Shown in pieces: positions 22,750-33,519 of a DNA stretch of 64,000 nucleotides (position 1 is the first letter of the stretch; each line of letters starts with the position of its first letter). Both the position numbers and the translations under genes were made by a program. The notes under the pieces were generated by a model, which worked only from the letters and a program-made list of their open reading frames with translations, searched no databases and had not been told where the DNA came from. This stretch comes from Calendula officinalis (lineage: Eukaryota > Streptophyta > Magnoliopsida > Asterales > Asteraceae). The stretch is taken from NCBI GenBank assembly GCA_963853835.1, contig OY970830.1, forward strand, positions 32,945,966 to 33,009,965, written 5' to 3'.

Positions 22750-23463
22750 TATATAATAGAGGGTAAACTTAGGTGTATGTTATGAGATATTTTGGTTACA
22801 CCACATTTTATGCTCTTATAGTTGTTATTTAATACTAGTAGATATTATATTGATGATTGATACGTTGGCCATTTTACACAGAGATTTGATATTGCTACCA
22901 TAACTTTTAATGGTTATACTACACAGTACAGATTTTACAGCTAACTGTATAAGTATATTAAGCAGCAATAGATGTGGTATATACCTTAAAAGTTATAGTA
23001 GGAAAATCACCCACTTTTTACACAACTTCAGTATATTTTTAAGAAGTTTTGCACTATTAATACAGTTTTTTTTTTAAAAACTAATGTTTATAAGATGATT
23101 TTAAACTTTCTTTTATTTCTATGATATCTCTGTTTCCTAACTTTAGATTTCCATCACATTGCTGTCACGTTTCCAAGCCCTGCAATCCGGGATTTTAAGT
23201 CTCGGATTTAAGTTTATTGTAGCTGACACTTTTGAATTTCGTGAAGTATTAAAGTTAATAAATACAGAGTACATGTTAAGAAAATTCATTTTTAAAATAC
23301 TTAAAATATCTAAAATATATTTTAAGTATTTTGGCATGAATAAATCTTAATTGATTATTGGATCTTGGAAGCATCTAGATGCTACTCCCTTCTTCTACAA
23401 TCATATTCCAGTTTATAAATGCTCAGGTCAAGACAACATAAACTGCGAAGATCATCAATCGAT
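22750..23463. other. Upstream region of the p23 gene
   Basis: No coding exon is evident apart from the tiny first exon that follows. The 5' untranslated region and promoter of the p23 gene should lie here, but I cannot fix a TATA box. Confidence 0.4.
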
Positions 23464-26310
23464 ATGAGGTATTAAAATCTGTCATTTTTCTTCTTAGATT
23501 AACATCGTTTGCTGCATTTAATGCATAAATCCCATAACAATTGATTCTTTCACCTCTGTATTCAAAACAAAAGTGTACGATTACTGTTAATTTTGATTTG
23601 TGCATTGTAAATTTTAAGCAGTTCATCTTCTATTAGCTGTTTGCTTCGGAAAGATATTGGATTTTCGTTTCTTTAATGATCTCCTGGAAATTAACCAATT
23701 TGGTCGATAAATTTTTGTGTGTATTTAGGGTTTTAATGTTATTCTTCGGTTCTATTGGACTAGGAGAATTTAACTAGTCATGGTTATGATCTTCCATGCA
23801 TGCTTGTTTACAGCAATTGATTTTTTTAAATTCTGGATTAGGGATTCTCATGGAAGAAATTTATCAAGTTGTTCATATATTTTGCTGTGATTTTAGGGTT
23901 TACTTGTTAGTTTAGCATGTTTATGATGAAATCATACAATACATAATCGTGATCATCTTAGATAATTCCTTGTTTCATCATGTCATTAAAAAAATTCTGA
24001 AGGATAATATTTGAATTTGGGGCTTTCATGGTTCTACAAAATTGGTCTGCAAATGAGATAACTATTCAATCTTAATATTTATGAGAGTAAATTAAAGGGT
24101 GGTCTTTGAGATTTACCATAAATTTCAGATATGGTCTTTTTCTTTAAAAAATTACGTTGTTAGTTCTTTTTCTGGGAATATTTTGTACCTATAGTTTTTT
24201 AGTCTAATGGCTATTAAATATTTAACAGAGTAAAGATTAGCGGTGTGATTTTAAAGGACTATTGATGTAATATTTTAACAGAAAAATAAAATTTAGCGAA
24301 TGACGAACGTAAGACTATATGTGCAAAAGGTTTTCAAAAAAGAATTATTAGCATAATATTTTAAAGTAAAAGACAACTTGTGAAATTTGGTGTACATCTC
24401 AACAACCATCTTTGTATATTCTATTTTTTAGTATTGAAATACATTAAAACGCACTGCTATTGATTAGTATTCCCTTATGTGCAAAACTTTTCTTTGAAAA
24501 TATGGGATCATGTGTTTAAATTTAACCTTAAGTTATGCAAACATTTCGAATATGATGACAAGTATTTTGTTTGGTAGATTGTATTCGAGTACTGAGTTTG
24601 AATATAGTTCTGCTTTATTAGCCCTTTTAATTATTTAATATAGTTTTGTTTATAATGCAATATATTAGCCGACATCCAACTTTAAAATGGGCACAAAGGG
24701 CTGATGTAGTTTTCATCACTATTGATCTACCCGATGCCAAAGACGTAAACCTTAAACTCGAGGTCGATGGTAAATTCTACTTCTCGGCAACTGCAGGAAC
24801 GGAAAACATTCCTTATGAAATAGACATTAATCTTCACGATAAGGTGGATGTGAATGTATGTTGTCTTTATGAATAGTGTTTTCATATCATATACGTTGGA
24901 GTAAATTACAAGGATGGCCCTTAAGGCTTACACCAAGTTTCACATATGGCATCACTTTAAAAATTACTCCCTCCGTCCCAAATTTATTATCCACTACAAA
25001 AAAACACACAGTTTAAGAAAAGTACATAAATTATATAATGTCACTAATCAAATTTTCTCTTTCTCACTTAAAGACAGTCTTTGTGGGACAAACTAAAATA
25101 GTATACTAGACAATAAAAATGGGACGGAGGGAGTACATTGGTAATCCTTTTTTTGGAAACCTTTTATATCTACAATCCTTTAAAATTACACATGTACTCC
25201 TTAGTCCTTTAAAATTACACCAATACTCCTTTTTCTGGTTAAAATATTTACCGGACGTTAGGTTAAAGGACTATAGGTGCATATTTTTTCCAAGAAAAGG
25301 ACTACCTATGTAATTTTTTTAAAGCAAAGGGTCATATGTGAAGTTTGGGGTAAATCTCAGGGACCATCCTTATAATTTACTCTATATGTTATGTTATATA
25401 TTTGAGCAATAAGAAATTGATAAAAAAAAAATTGTAGGAGTGTAAGGCGAGTGTTGGATCGAGAAGTATTTTTTACCTTGTAAAGAAAGAAGAAAGTAAA
25501 TGGTGGAACCGGCTTTTGAAACAAGAGGGAAAGACTCCGGCGTTTGTGAAAGTTGATTGGGACAAATGGGTAGATGAAGATGAACAAGACGAAAAGGGTT
25601 AGTTTTTTTTTCTTCTTTTTCAATTGTTAATCACACGGTAAAATTACTAAATCATTTATGTGAATGTGTTTTTAATTATGCAGCTGGAGCTGATATGGAC
25701 TTTGGTGACATGGATTTTCTGTAAGTATAACTTTTAATTAGTCATATAAATTATTAACTGTAGCTTACATGAAATGTCTGACTTGGGTTTGTTATGCAGA
25801 AGCTGAACATGGGAGGTGGTGGTGGTTTTGATGAAGGTAAGAATCTAATGATTTTTATTTGTTTTAATTTTCTTGTTATGATTACACATAGGGATGTTTC
25901 AGAATATCTGAAAAACCGGGTATCTGAAAATATATCCGGAATCCAAAATCCGGATATCCGAAAATCCGGATACCAAATTCAGATCGAGTTTTTTGAATTT
26001 TCATATATCCGGTATCCAAAAAATTATTTGAAATATAAAAAATATCCAAAAAATATCAGGAAAATATGTTTTGTTTTTCGGACACCGGATATCTGAAATT
26101 TCGGATATTGGATTAGGATAGTAAAACTCACTATCTGGATATCTGAAATTCGGATATCCAAAAATCCTGATATCTGGTTTTGAACACCCCTAATTACACG
26201 TGTGGGAAGTTTCAGGTGATGAAGATGATAGTGACACTGAAGAAGAGGAAAGTATTGGTAAGAAGGAAGTTATGGGACCAGTTAGTAATGAAGTTGAAGC
26301 ATGTGCATAG
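23464..26310 (+). CDS. p23-like HSP90 co-chaperone, with C-terminal frameshift
   Basis: The predicted exons are 23464-23468 (ATGAG only), 24669-24855, 25438-25597, 25684-25720, 25800-25836 and 26216-26310. The CS domain begins SRHPTLKWAQR and continues through FSATAG, YLVKKEESKWWNRLL and VDWDKWVDEDEQDE, all hallmarks of plant p23, which binds the HSP90 ATPase cycle in the cytosol. Exon 4 encodes the DMDFGDMDF tail motif, but it is one base short for the phase of exon 5. The joined frame then stops two codons later, giving about 131 residues. The Gly-rich and acidic end in exons 5-6, about 45 residues, stays open in its own frame to a TAG at 26308-26310. Either a true truncation or a one-base sequence error is possible. 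Confidence 0.82.
24085..24421. mobile_element. GAGTAAATTA-type MITE in p23 intron 1
   Basis: Left end GAGTAAATTAAAGGGTGGTC and an inverted, diverged right end around 24400-24421. It matches the termini of the elements at 24899 and 30619. Boundaries are approximate. Confidence 0.55.
24899..25382. mobile_element. GAGTAAATTA-type Mutator-like MITE in p23 intron 2
   Basis: GAGTAAATTACAAGGATGGCCC at the left is mirrored by GGGACCATCCTTATAATTTACTC at the right. The flanking 9-mers TATACGTTG and TATATGTTA agree at 7 of 9 positions, fitting a decayed Mutator-type duplication. A Stowaway element is nested inside it. Confidence 0.65.
24967..25133. mobile_element. Stowaway-like MITE nested in another MITE
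   Basis: CTCCCTCCGTCCCAAATTTA and the inverted TGGGACGGAGGGAG are flanked by TA at both ends. The element is 167 bp. Confidence 0.85.
25889..26192. mobile_element. hAT-type MITE in p23 intron 5
   Basis: TAGGGATGTTTCAGAA and TTTTGAACACCCCTA are inverted. The 8-bp flanks ATTACACA (25881-25888) and ATTACACG (26193-26200) differ at one base, which fits hAT. Its inside repeats GGATATCCGAAA-like units. A decayed relative lies at 27340-27505. Confidence 0.75.
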
Positions 26311-28275
26311 ATAAGTTTGCATTAGTTACGGTAGCTAAAAGTTGCAAATGATTAGTGGTTTTATTTCGTCTATGTAATGGTTTGAGACCTTTAATATGTT
26401 TGTTTATGTCTAATTTGATGTTATCAAGATGACTGTTTATGTCTAATTTGATGTTATGAAGATGATCTGATCTAGGCTTGTGCATGGTCCAAGAACCGGA
26501 CCGATTAGGACCGACAACCGAAAAAATGGTTTTCATCGGACCGAGGACCGAACCGATGATGCTTGGAACCGAACCGGTTAAAACCGAACCAATTGGGATC
26601 GAGAACCGAATTTTCATAAAAATTAGAACCGAATCGATGAAGGTCGGTCCGGTTCTACAGTCCCAGTCAGTTCTCTGTCAAATTTGCACAGACCTAAATT
26701 CTGATCCACACTGACATATGACAAGTGTTGCTAGTAATATTGAAGACCAAAAAATGTTGTATTTGGTGTCTTGATATGCTATGAATACTTCATTCGCGTC
26801 AATTTCTAGTTTCCTCAATTCAGATGATAGATGGATTCCGTCTTCTAGTCGAGGATGGTAGATATTTGACCGAGGTGATCTGCAACAAAAACAATGTCTG
26901 ATCCATATAACTGGTTAACTGTTCCAATTTTATTGTCCATATTTCCTTTTTATTTTATCTCTAAATTATTGTTAATTTGAGAATTTCACCAATTAATAAA
27001 TAGTTAAATGTTAAAGATGAAATTTTATTGGTTAGACAGTGTAATAAATATACTTTTCCTAAAATATATGATTTTTGTGTGTAGATAATAATTTTGAAAT
27101 AGAAGAATATATAAATAGAGCCTATACTGTAGGAGTAAGCATGTTGTACTCACATAAATGAAGAATTCCTACTCATGTGATTGTTAACAGAACTGATAAC
27201 CTAGTTAGATTTTTAACCACTTAATAAATTTCAAAATACAAAATTAAACATATTTACAAATCCAAAAGGTCGAACTCAATCACCGAAAAAATCATAAATC
27301 AGTAGTTTTTACAGAAGATTTCGGGTTTACAGAAAGTGAAAAAAAATATAAATATTTGAAATATCCAAAAAATATTTAAATAATTTGTTTTTGTTTTTCT
27401 TGGTATTGGACATCCAAAATTCGAATATCAGATGGTAAAAATCGCTATACAAAATTCGGATATCCAAAAATTCAAATACCTGATTTTGAACAATCCTAGA
27501 TCCACTAAGAGGTATTGAGTCACAAGTTTGCTTAGTATCATTCTAACTTTTACTCATTTCAAGGTTCTGATCTAACTTCTGATTTGATTGGAGAAAAAAA
27601 TTGCTAACATATTAAGAGGTGATCCATAAATTTTCATTTAACAAGTAAAATATTATGTTAATAAAAAGCTATAATCATTTTGATTACAGACATAATCAAA
27701 TATTATGATTTCAACCAGATACAAATATAGCTAGAAAGCAGACTTAATTATAAATCTCACTTAATCAAAACTATCTCAATCAACAAGAGCAAATAACTTC
27801 TAAGACATGCGAAAGCTAAAGCAACATGATTTTCCTTTTTACAACTTTTCAAAACAAAAATATTTTGAAATTAATTTGACCGGCAGGCACAAATACATGA
27901 CAGGTTTACATTATTTTGATTAAGAGAAATGATGATATTTAGTCTTATCATTTGTTAATATTAATATTTCTACCCATTTGATATGATAATATGTGTAATC
28001 TATTAATTTTTTTTCTTAATATTATCATTTGATTTTGATACATATCTTTATCTAATTAGTAGAACTATGAATAGAACTAAATGGTAGAAATCAGTATCAT
28101 TACTTTTTGATTAATTCATTTGCATTGTTTGATAAACATTTATACAAAAATAATAGAAAGAAAAGCGAAAGGGTTTTTATTGGGAATTCATCAACCTTTT
28201 TAAGTTTTTACCCGTAGATATCACCAAAACCTCAGGTAATGCTTCATCTCTATTGCCGCCCTATACCTCACAACA
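26311..28275. other. Intergenic, transposon relics only
   Basis: 26474-26695 is rich in ACCGAACCG/ACCGGTT units, a relic of a hAT-like non-autonomous repeat. 27340-27505 is a decayed copy of the element in p23 intron 5. The rest is AT-rich and shows no gene or RNA. Confidence 0.5.
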
Positions 28276-28698
28276 ATGGTGGAAATCGTAGAAACTGAAG
28301 AAAAGCCAACAACCACCATCAAGGAAGAAGAATCACAACCACTGTTAAACAGTCCAGAGTCAAACCCTCGGTCTAAATCGGTGCGCACTAAGGTTCCGGA
28401 GGTGGAGGTTCATCTTTTCCGGCGCGGTGTAGGTCCGATCGATATCTTCAAATCGAGTTTAGGAGGTTGGGATCAAGATCAGCTCGAAGTTCGAGATATA
28501 TTAGATAAATATGGTTTCAAATCGGTGTACGCTTTTAATACGCAGTCAGGTAGAGGTGTTCCGATTAGGTTTCACGCTAGAAATGGTCGATCTATACTAC
28601 CGTACAAGGATGGATCCGTAATTTACATTGACGGAGACCCTCAGGTACTCGAAACTTATTTCCCCCCAATTTTACTTTCAGATTATCATCATCGTTGA
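28276..28698 (+). CDS. First exon of an unrecognised conserved-looking protein
   Basis: The ATG at 28276 opens a 140-codon frame. The first 123 codons end at a good donor (CAG|GTACTC at 28644/28645) and look truly coding; the last 17 are probably intron. The protein begins with a Glu/Thr-rich disordered stretch, then a compact region with HLFRRG, GPIDIFKSSLGGW, RDILDKYGFKSVYAF and GRGVPIRFHARNGRS. I have the impression of a plant-wide family but cannot name it. No downstream exon was recognised before the Helitron-like end at 29659, so the gene may be truncated or be a captured fragment. Confidence 0.6.
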   Translation: MVEIVETEEKPTTTIKEEESQPLLNSPESNPRSKSVRTKVPEVEVHLFRRGVGPIDIFKSSLGGWDQDQLEVRDILDKYGFKSVYAFNTQSGRGVPIRFHARNGRSILPYKDGSVIYIDGDPQVLETYFPPILLSDYHHR

Positions 28699-29129
28699 CT
28701 GTATCACTAACTTCTAATTGTTGTTATTGTTGCCAATTTTTTCTGAAATTGATGATCGAAAAGTGATCCCGAACAAAATCCAGAAACATATGCTTCTTCC
28801 GAACGCATAATATATGGATATTTTTTTGTCAATTTTGTTACTAAATTCCAGCAAAGATGTAAATTAAATCCCAAAGTGGCATACATTTAATAGGATTTTG
28901 TAGAATGCAATTTTCTTGTAGTGCGATTTAGAGGAAATTAGGGCATCACATTCGGTTTAGGGTTTATGGTTTAAGGTTTAGGGCATCACATGGTGGATTC
29001 CCTGCTTTAAATGCACAATCCTACCCTATATATGAGGCCTAAATTTGAAGAGGGTTTGACACCATGACAATTCCAAGCATTCCTATTCGTCCATAATGCC
29101 ACTTGGAATTCCCTGATTGGTCCACGTCA

Positions 29130-29480
29130 TTTGCACTAATACAAACGAATCTGGTACAGCTTACAGTCTACATTCATACGCTCCATATACGGCAAACGAA
29201 TCTGGTACGGCTTACGGTCTACATTCATATGCTCCATATACGGCTTCCTACATACAAGGAAACAAATAAATAACTATTTAAAAGATCATACATACAAGGA
29301 AACAAATAAATATTTAAATACGGCTTCCTACATACAAGGAAACAAATAAATAACTATTCAGAAGTGATACACGACTCAATATAATTTCCATAAAACCGGC
29401 ATTCTATGATTACGGCATAAAAAGCTGGATTGTGCAACGGAACCAGACTTCAGATATTACGGATTACGGCATAAAAAGCT
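29130..29480. repeat. Imperfect direct repeats
   Basis: A roughly 65-bp unit starting GAATCTGGTAC(A/G)GCTTAC occurs at least twice. A 40-bp unit CATACAAGGAAACAAATAAATA occurs three times. A unit ATTACGGCATAAAAAGCTGG occurs twice. This is probably the 3' body of the Helitron that ends at 29659. Confidence 0.65.
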
Positions 29481-29628
29481 GGATTCTTCATTTAATAAAA
29501 TGCCCGTGTAACATTTCTTCATTTACCCTTTTTTTGTATAAAATCATCATCACATCTATCGATTATTATGTCATTTAGAAATATATAAAGTTTTTGGACA
29601 TTTTTCTACATACTAAAATTTACAGCAT

Positions 29629-29659
29629 ACCCGCCCATCGGGCGGGTTTTGTAGCTAGT
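29629..29659 (+). mobile_element. Helitron 3' terminus
   Basis: A strong hairpin, ACCCGCC-catcg-GGCGGGT with T after, is followed 7 nt later by CTAGT at 29655-29659. This hairpin plus CTRRT, with no inverted or direct terminal repeats, is the Helitron signature. The 5' TC end was not found; the 28276 exon may be cargo. Confidence 0.65.
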
Positions 29660-29710
29660 ATCATATATGAATATGGCACATGAATCAATTTAAATATTGT
29701 ATTAACTGCA

Positions 29711-29869
29711 ATGATAATACTGGTTATGAAAGAGACTCCGGGATGGGCTAAGAAGTTGAACATCACTGGGGCTGATTTCAACATCCCACCATGGATCTTA
29801 GCTTGCACGGTTATTGTTTTCGTTCGTTTATATAAGAAAACCAGGAATTTCTTCATAAAACGCCCTTGA
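29711..29869 (+). CDS. Small ORF with one predicted membrane segment
   Basis: This 52-codon frame (ATG 29711, TGA 29867-29869) encodes a short polar N terminus, a hydrophobic stretch PPWILACTVIVFVRLY, then a basic tail KKTRNFFIKRP. Amino-acid use looks more protein-like than the surrounding AT-rich DNA, and it could be the last exon of a gene. It is not recognised. It could equally be chance. Confidence 0.3.
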   Translation: MIILVMKETPGWAKKLNITGADFNIPPWILACTVIVFVRLYKKTRNFFIKRP

Positions 29870-30618
29870 TTTTTCTGTTTTTCATACCATCGTAATCTAG
29901 CGACGGTTTTCATAAGATGGTTTTGTGATAAATTTTTGTGGTTTTGCTTGAAAATATTCTTGTTTTGACAGTTGGTTATGCTAACAAGGTATGATATACC
30001 TGGCTTCTCTCGGGGTTGGAATTTTTATTTTTTAATAATCACGATTTACTTTTAAACTTTATAAATGATATTTTTATAGCTATACATTAACATGCATAAT
30101 TATATGAAACGTTATAATATTTACTTTTATTCTAAACTTAGTATTTATAATATTTTTGGTCGATTATATTTGTTTTTGAGTTATAATTTTATTTGATTTA
30201 AATATTATTATGTTTTACCAACATTGCTTTTGCTTCTTTTGAGGATGTTACTAAACAAGGATAAAATTTTCTTTTGCTATAATACTATGTTTTTATCGGT
30301 TATTTCGATTTAGTTTTAAGGTGGGTTGGTTTCGAATTGGGGAGATACGATTTCGGCTAATAGATGATAGCCTGGCATGGGTGAACCTCCGTGTTCACAA
30401 GGTGTATTTTTTTCCGCTTCTAGTATAAATTGAACTTGAGATCTTATGTTTTTCCTTTATGAAGACCAAATGCAACCTTTAGGTCTGTGGTTGATGCAAT
30501 GATGCTACTGGTTTGTACATAAGCGTAAAGAAAATCAAATGAATCTGGTTAACCTGATAACATATACGGTTGTTTTTGATAAAAAACTGAAAACTATTTA
30601 TATTCTAGATAACTTTAA
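29870..30618. other. No gene seen
   Basis: AT-rich with no supported ORF, RNA gene or terminal repeat. Confidence 0.5.
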
Positions 30619-31313
30619 GAGTAAATTACACGGATAGTCCTCTTGGTTTACCATAAGTTTTGGATTTGGTCCCTAAGTCCCAAAAATTATACAGATAGTC
30701 CTTAAATATGAATGTTGGTCATGCTTTTAGTCCTTAAGGCAAACGTCCGTTAAAATTTGCTGTTAATTTATGTCAAATTACTACAATATCCCTTTTAACT
30801 TATATTTTTCATTTAGTTTTTTATTTATTTTCCTCCTCCCTCTCCCCCTGAACTGGAAACACCCTCTTAAAACAATTATCTCTCCTCCATCTCTCTCTAA
30901 AAATAGAAACCTGCAACTCTCCTCCTACATCTGATCGATGAATTACAAATCCAAGACCCAATTCAGGTAAATCTGTTACATCTAATCGAGAGTATGAACA
31001 GATCAAAAGTAAGGAGATTAATAAAGAAAAAATGTTGTCTGCCATTGATGAACTTAAAAGAGAAAAATAGAAGTTTGAGAGAGTTGAAGGGGTTGAACGT
31101 CTGAGGTATAAGGAGAGAGAGAAAATGACCAACTTGCCCTCTTGTGCCTTGAACATGACTTGTATTTAACAATAAGTTTTAACGGATGTTTGCCTTAGGG
31201 ACCAAAAGCGTGACCAACCCTCATATTTAAGGAATATCCGTGTAATTTCTAGGACTTAGGGACCAAATCCAAAACTTGTAGTAAACCACTAGGACTATCC
31301 GTATAATTTACTC
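30619..31313. mobile_element. Mutator-like non-autonomous element with about 140-bp TIRs
   Basis: The ends GAGTAAATTACACGGATAGT and ACTATCCGTATAATTTACTC are inverted repeats that extend inward about 140 bp with some mismatches. The flanking 9-mers TAACTTTAA (30610-30618) and TAATTTTAA (31314-31322) differ at one base. Long TIRs and a 9-bp duplication indicate a MULE. No transposase is encoded. Confidence 0.8.
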
Positions 31314-31841
31314 TAATTTTAATGTTTGGTTGCTAAAAGTAAGACCAATGCCAACAGTGAGTTCAACTCAAACTTTAATTTTTGTCAAATCAGCGTCATG
31401 TTAGTTCACATCCAACTCACATTCTCATGTCACCAAAATCATTTCTCTTAAGTTTTTTTTAGCTTAACTATTACTATAAAACATACACACACAAAATATC
31501 AAATGTCTTATCAAAATACATTGGGCCCCATCCCAATCTCGTCTCCCCTCTTCCTTCAACTGCAAAATCTTTATCTCTCTCCAATTGAAATGCGGTGCCA
31601 ATGAAGGGAATGAAAGAGATCTCGTCCGTAGGCAAACCAATACCGGTGTTATTTTCTGCATTTACGGGTGTTACCTTTTTTTGCAAGCATAATGGTAATT
31701 TAAAAGTTAAAATATCAAATAATAAATAATAAATAATAAATGAAATACTAAATTGTAGTATTACACGCTACTTTGGGGTTTAATAATTTAATCCATATAA
31801 AAATGACGATAAAGTTGTCTAATAAAATGCTTATTTTAAAA
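31314..31841. other. No gene seen
   Basis: AT-rich intergenic DNA without a supported feature. Confidence 0.5.
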
Positions 31842-32048
31842 GGGTTATTCTAACATGTGCCCATAGGGCATATGATAGAGGTATTTAATAATTTTAAACT
31901 TTCCCATTAAATTACAAAAAACATTTAATACATCAAAATAAAATAGAAAATTCAGGCATCATTAATGTGTGTTGATTCATTTTTGGAATTATTTGGTTCA
32001 TTTAAATGCCTCTATCATGTGCTCTATAGGCATGTGTTAGAAAAACTC
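31842..32048. mobile_element. Mutator-type MITE with perfect 9-bp duplication
   Basis: GGGTTATTCTAACATGTGCC is mirrored by GGCATGTGTTAGAAAAACTC. Identical 9-mers ATTTTAAAA flank it (31833-31841 and 32049-32057). The element is 207 bp and belongs with those at 16813 and 20388. Confidence 0.8.
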
Positions 32049-32080
32049 ATTTTAAAATAAAAATAACATGTTTACAAATA

Positions 32081-33229
32081 ATTTTTTTTGGAAACAGAAA
32101 AATATCCTTAAAAAGATACATGGGGCATTCCGAGAATTAAACTCGGGACTTCTCACATGTTTACATATAGGGAACCGATTCGTACATAGCGTTTTTTAGT
32201 AATACAGAGCAATTTCATAGAGAAAGACAATTATACCCTTCAAATTAAAACCCTACGATTAAACATGCCAAAACAGAGCCCTCCTTCTCTTTAATAAAAA
32301 AACATGTCTTTTTTTAGCCCTTCCAAAACAGAGCAAACTGGTGACTAACCTTCCAAAACAGAGGAAATCTTGCACATATGACCGTCACCACCACGTCGCC
32401 GTCACTACCACCGCCGCTCCGTCACCGCCACTGCCACTGCGACTCTGTTACCACTACGTCATCGATCTCACCTCCGAGTCCATTGTCGGCAACCATCAAT
32501 CTCACCACCACCGCTAATTCACCTCTCCCTCCTGCATCACTTCCTATGGTCGACATCAATGGCTCTGCTGCACCTCCTCCGATCGCCAACATATGCAACC
32601 TCGTCAGCTTAAAATCGCACCGCCACCCCCCCCCCCCCCTCAGCATCCCGTCATAACCAAACTACAACTGTCGTCTCCACCCCAAACCCTAGATCTAGGT
32701 TAGTTTTTTTTTTTCATTTTTTTAAGTTGCAGGTTTTTGCTTAAGTAGTTGCTCTTTTTGTTTAAGAGATAAGATTTGAAGCACAATATGGGGTTGAGGG
32801 CTTGGGTGCCGCCGGTGGAAAAGATAGTGCAAGTTACCGAAGAAGAAGATCGGGTGGGAGAGGCGGCAAGAAACCAAAATTCGAGATTTGAACTGATTTA
32901 GGTTGGTTTCGCCGGAGAATGTAACCAAGAGTCGCTGCTGTTGATTTATGCCTGAGAAGATGAACGGTAGTGGTTGGTTCTCAAAAATCGGGTATAGTGA
33001 AAAGGGAAGGGCATACTTACGTAGTTTACTCTATTTTTTATTAAAGGGGAGGGCATATTTGTCTTTTGAATTATAATTGCTCTGCATTACTAAAAAACGC
33101 TCTGTACGAATCAGCTCCCTTACATATAATAGTTATTACAATTTTTTTTGGAAACAGAAAAATATCCTTAAAAAGATACATGGGGCATTCCGAGAATTAA
33201 ACTCGGGACTTCTCACATGTTTACATATA
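32081..33229 (-). repeat. Two identical 89-bp SINE-like units around a Mutator-like element
   Basis: 32081-32169 and 33141-33229 are identical over 89 bp. On the minus strand each has a B-box-like GTCCCGAGTTTAATTC and ends in an A run, as in tRNA-derived SINEs. A third, diverged unit (33241-33482) is split by a MITE. The Mutator-like element at 32170-33119 sits in the 9-bp TTACATATA at the end of the first unit. Confidence 0.7.
32170..33119. mobile_element. Mutator-like element (950 bp) with 45-bp TIRs and possible gene cargo
   Basis: The ends (32170-32214 and 33075-33119) are inverted repeats with 4 mismatches in 45, starting GGGA(A/G)C(C/T)GATTCG. A perfect 9-bp duplication TTACATATA lies at 32161-32169 and 33120-33128. 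The inside is markedly GC-richer (32375-32900), with a Ser/Pro/Thr-rich 92-codon ORF at 32378-32656 and a C15 tract. No transposase is present. GC-rich, gene-like cargo is what Pack-MULEs carry, but I do not recognise a parent gene. Confidence 0.82.
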
Positions 33230-33283
33230 ATAGTTATTACAATTTTTTTTGGAAATAGAAAAATATCCTTAAAAAGATAAGGG

Positions 33284-33437
33284 TGGTGATTTGCACAAGG
33301 AAGTGATTTATTCTTGTAAGGAAATTTAAAGGGAATGGACAATCCTACCCTTAAATTTGACATTTTCATGTTAGAATAAATTTATGTTTAGGGATAGAAT
33401 TGTCCATTAAATTTATATTTCCTTGTGCAAATCACCA
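33284..33437. mobile_element. Fold-back MITE (154 bp)
   Basis: TGGTGATTTGCACAAGGAA and TTCCTTGTGCAAATCACCA are perfect 19-bp inverted ends, and most of the interior also pairs. GGG flanks both sides. It splits a SINE-like unit. Confidence 0.8.
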
Positions 33438-33519
33438 GGGCATTCCAAGAAATTAACTCGGGACCTCTCACATGTTTACATATAATAGTTATTACAAAAT
33501 TTTTTCCTTTTTTATTTTT

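Noticed and set aside
22832..22850. Second Helitron end at ACTAGT
   Set aside because: No hairpin precedes the CTAGT, so there is no support beyond five bases.
28921..29000. Interstitial telomere repeat
   Set aside because: Only a few degenerate TTTAGGG-like units are present, too few to support a call.
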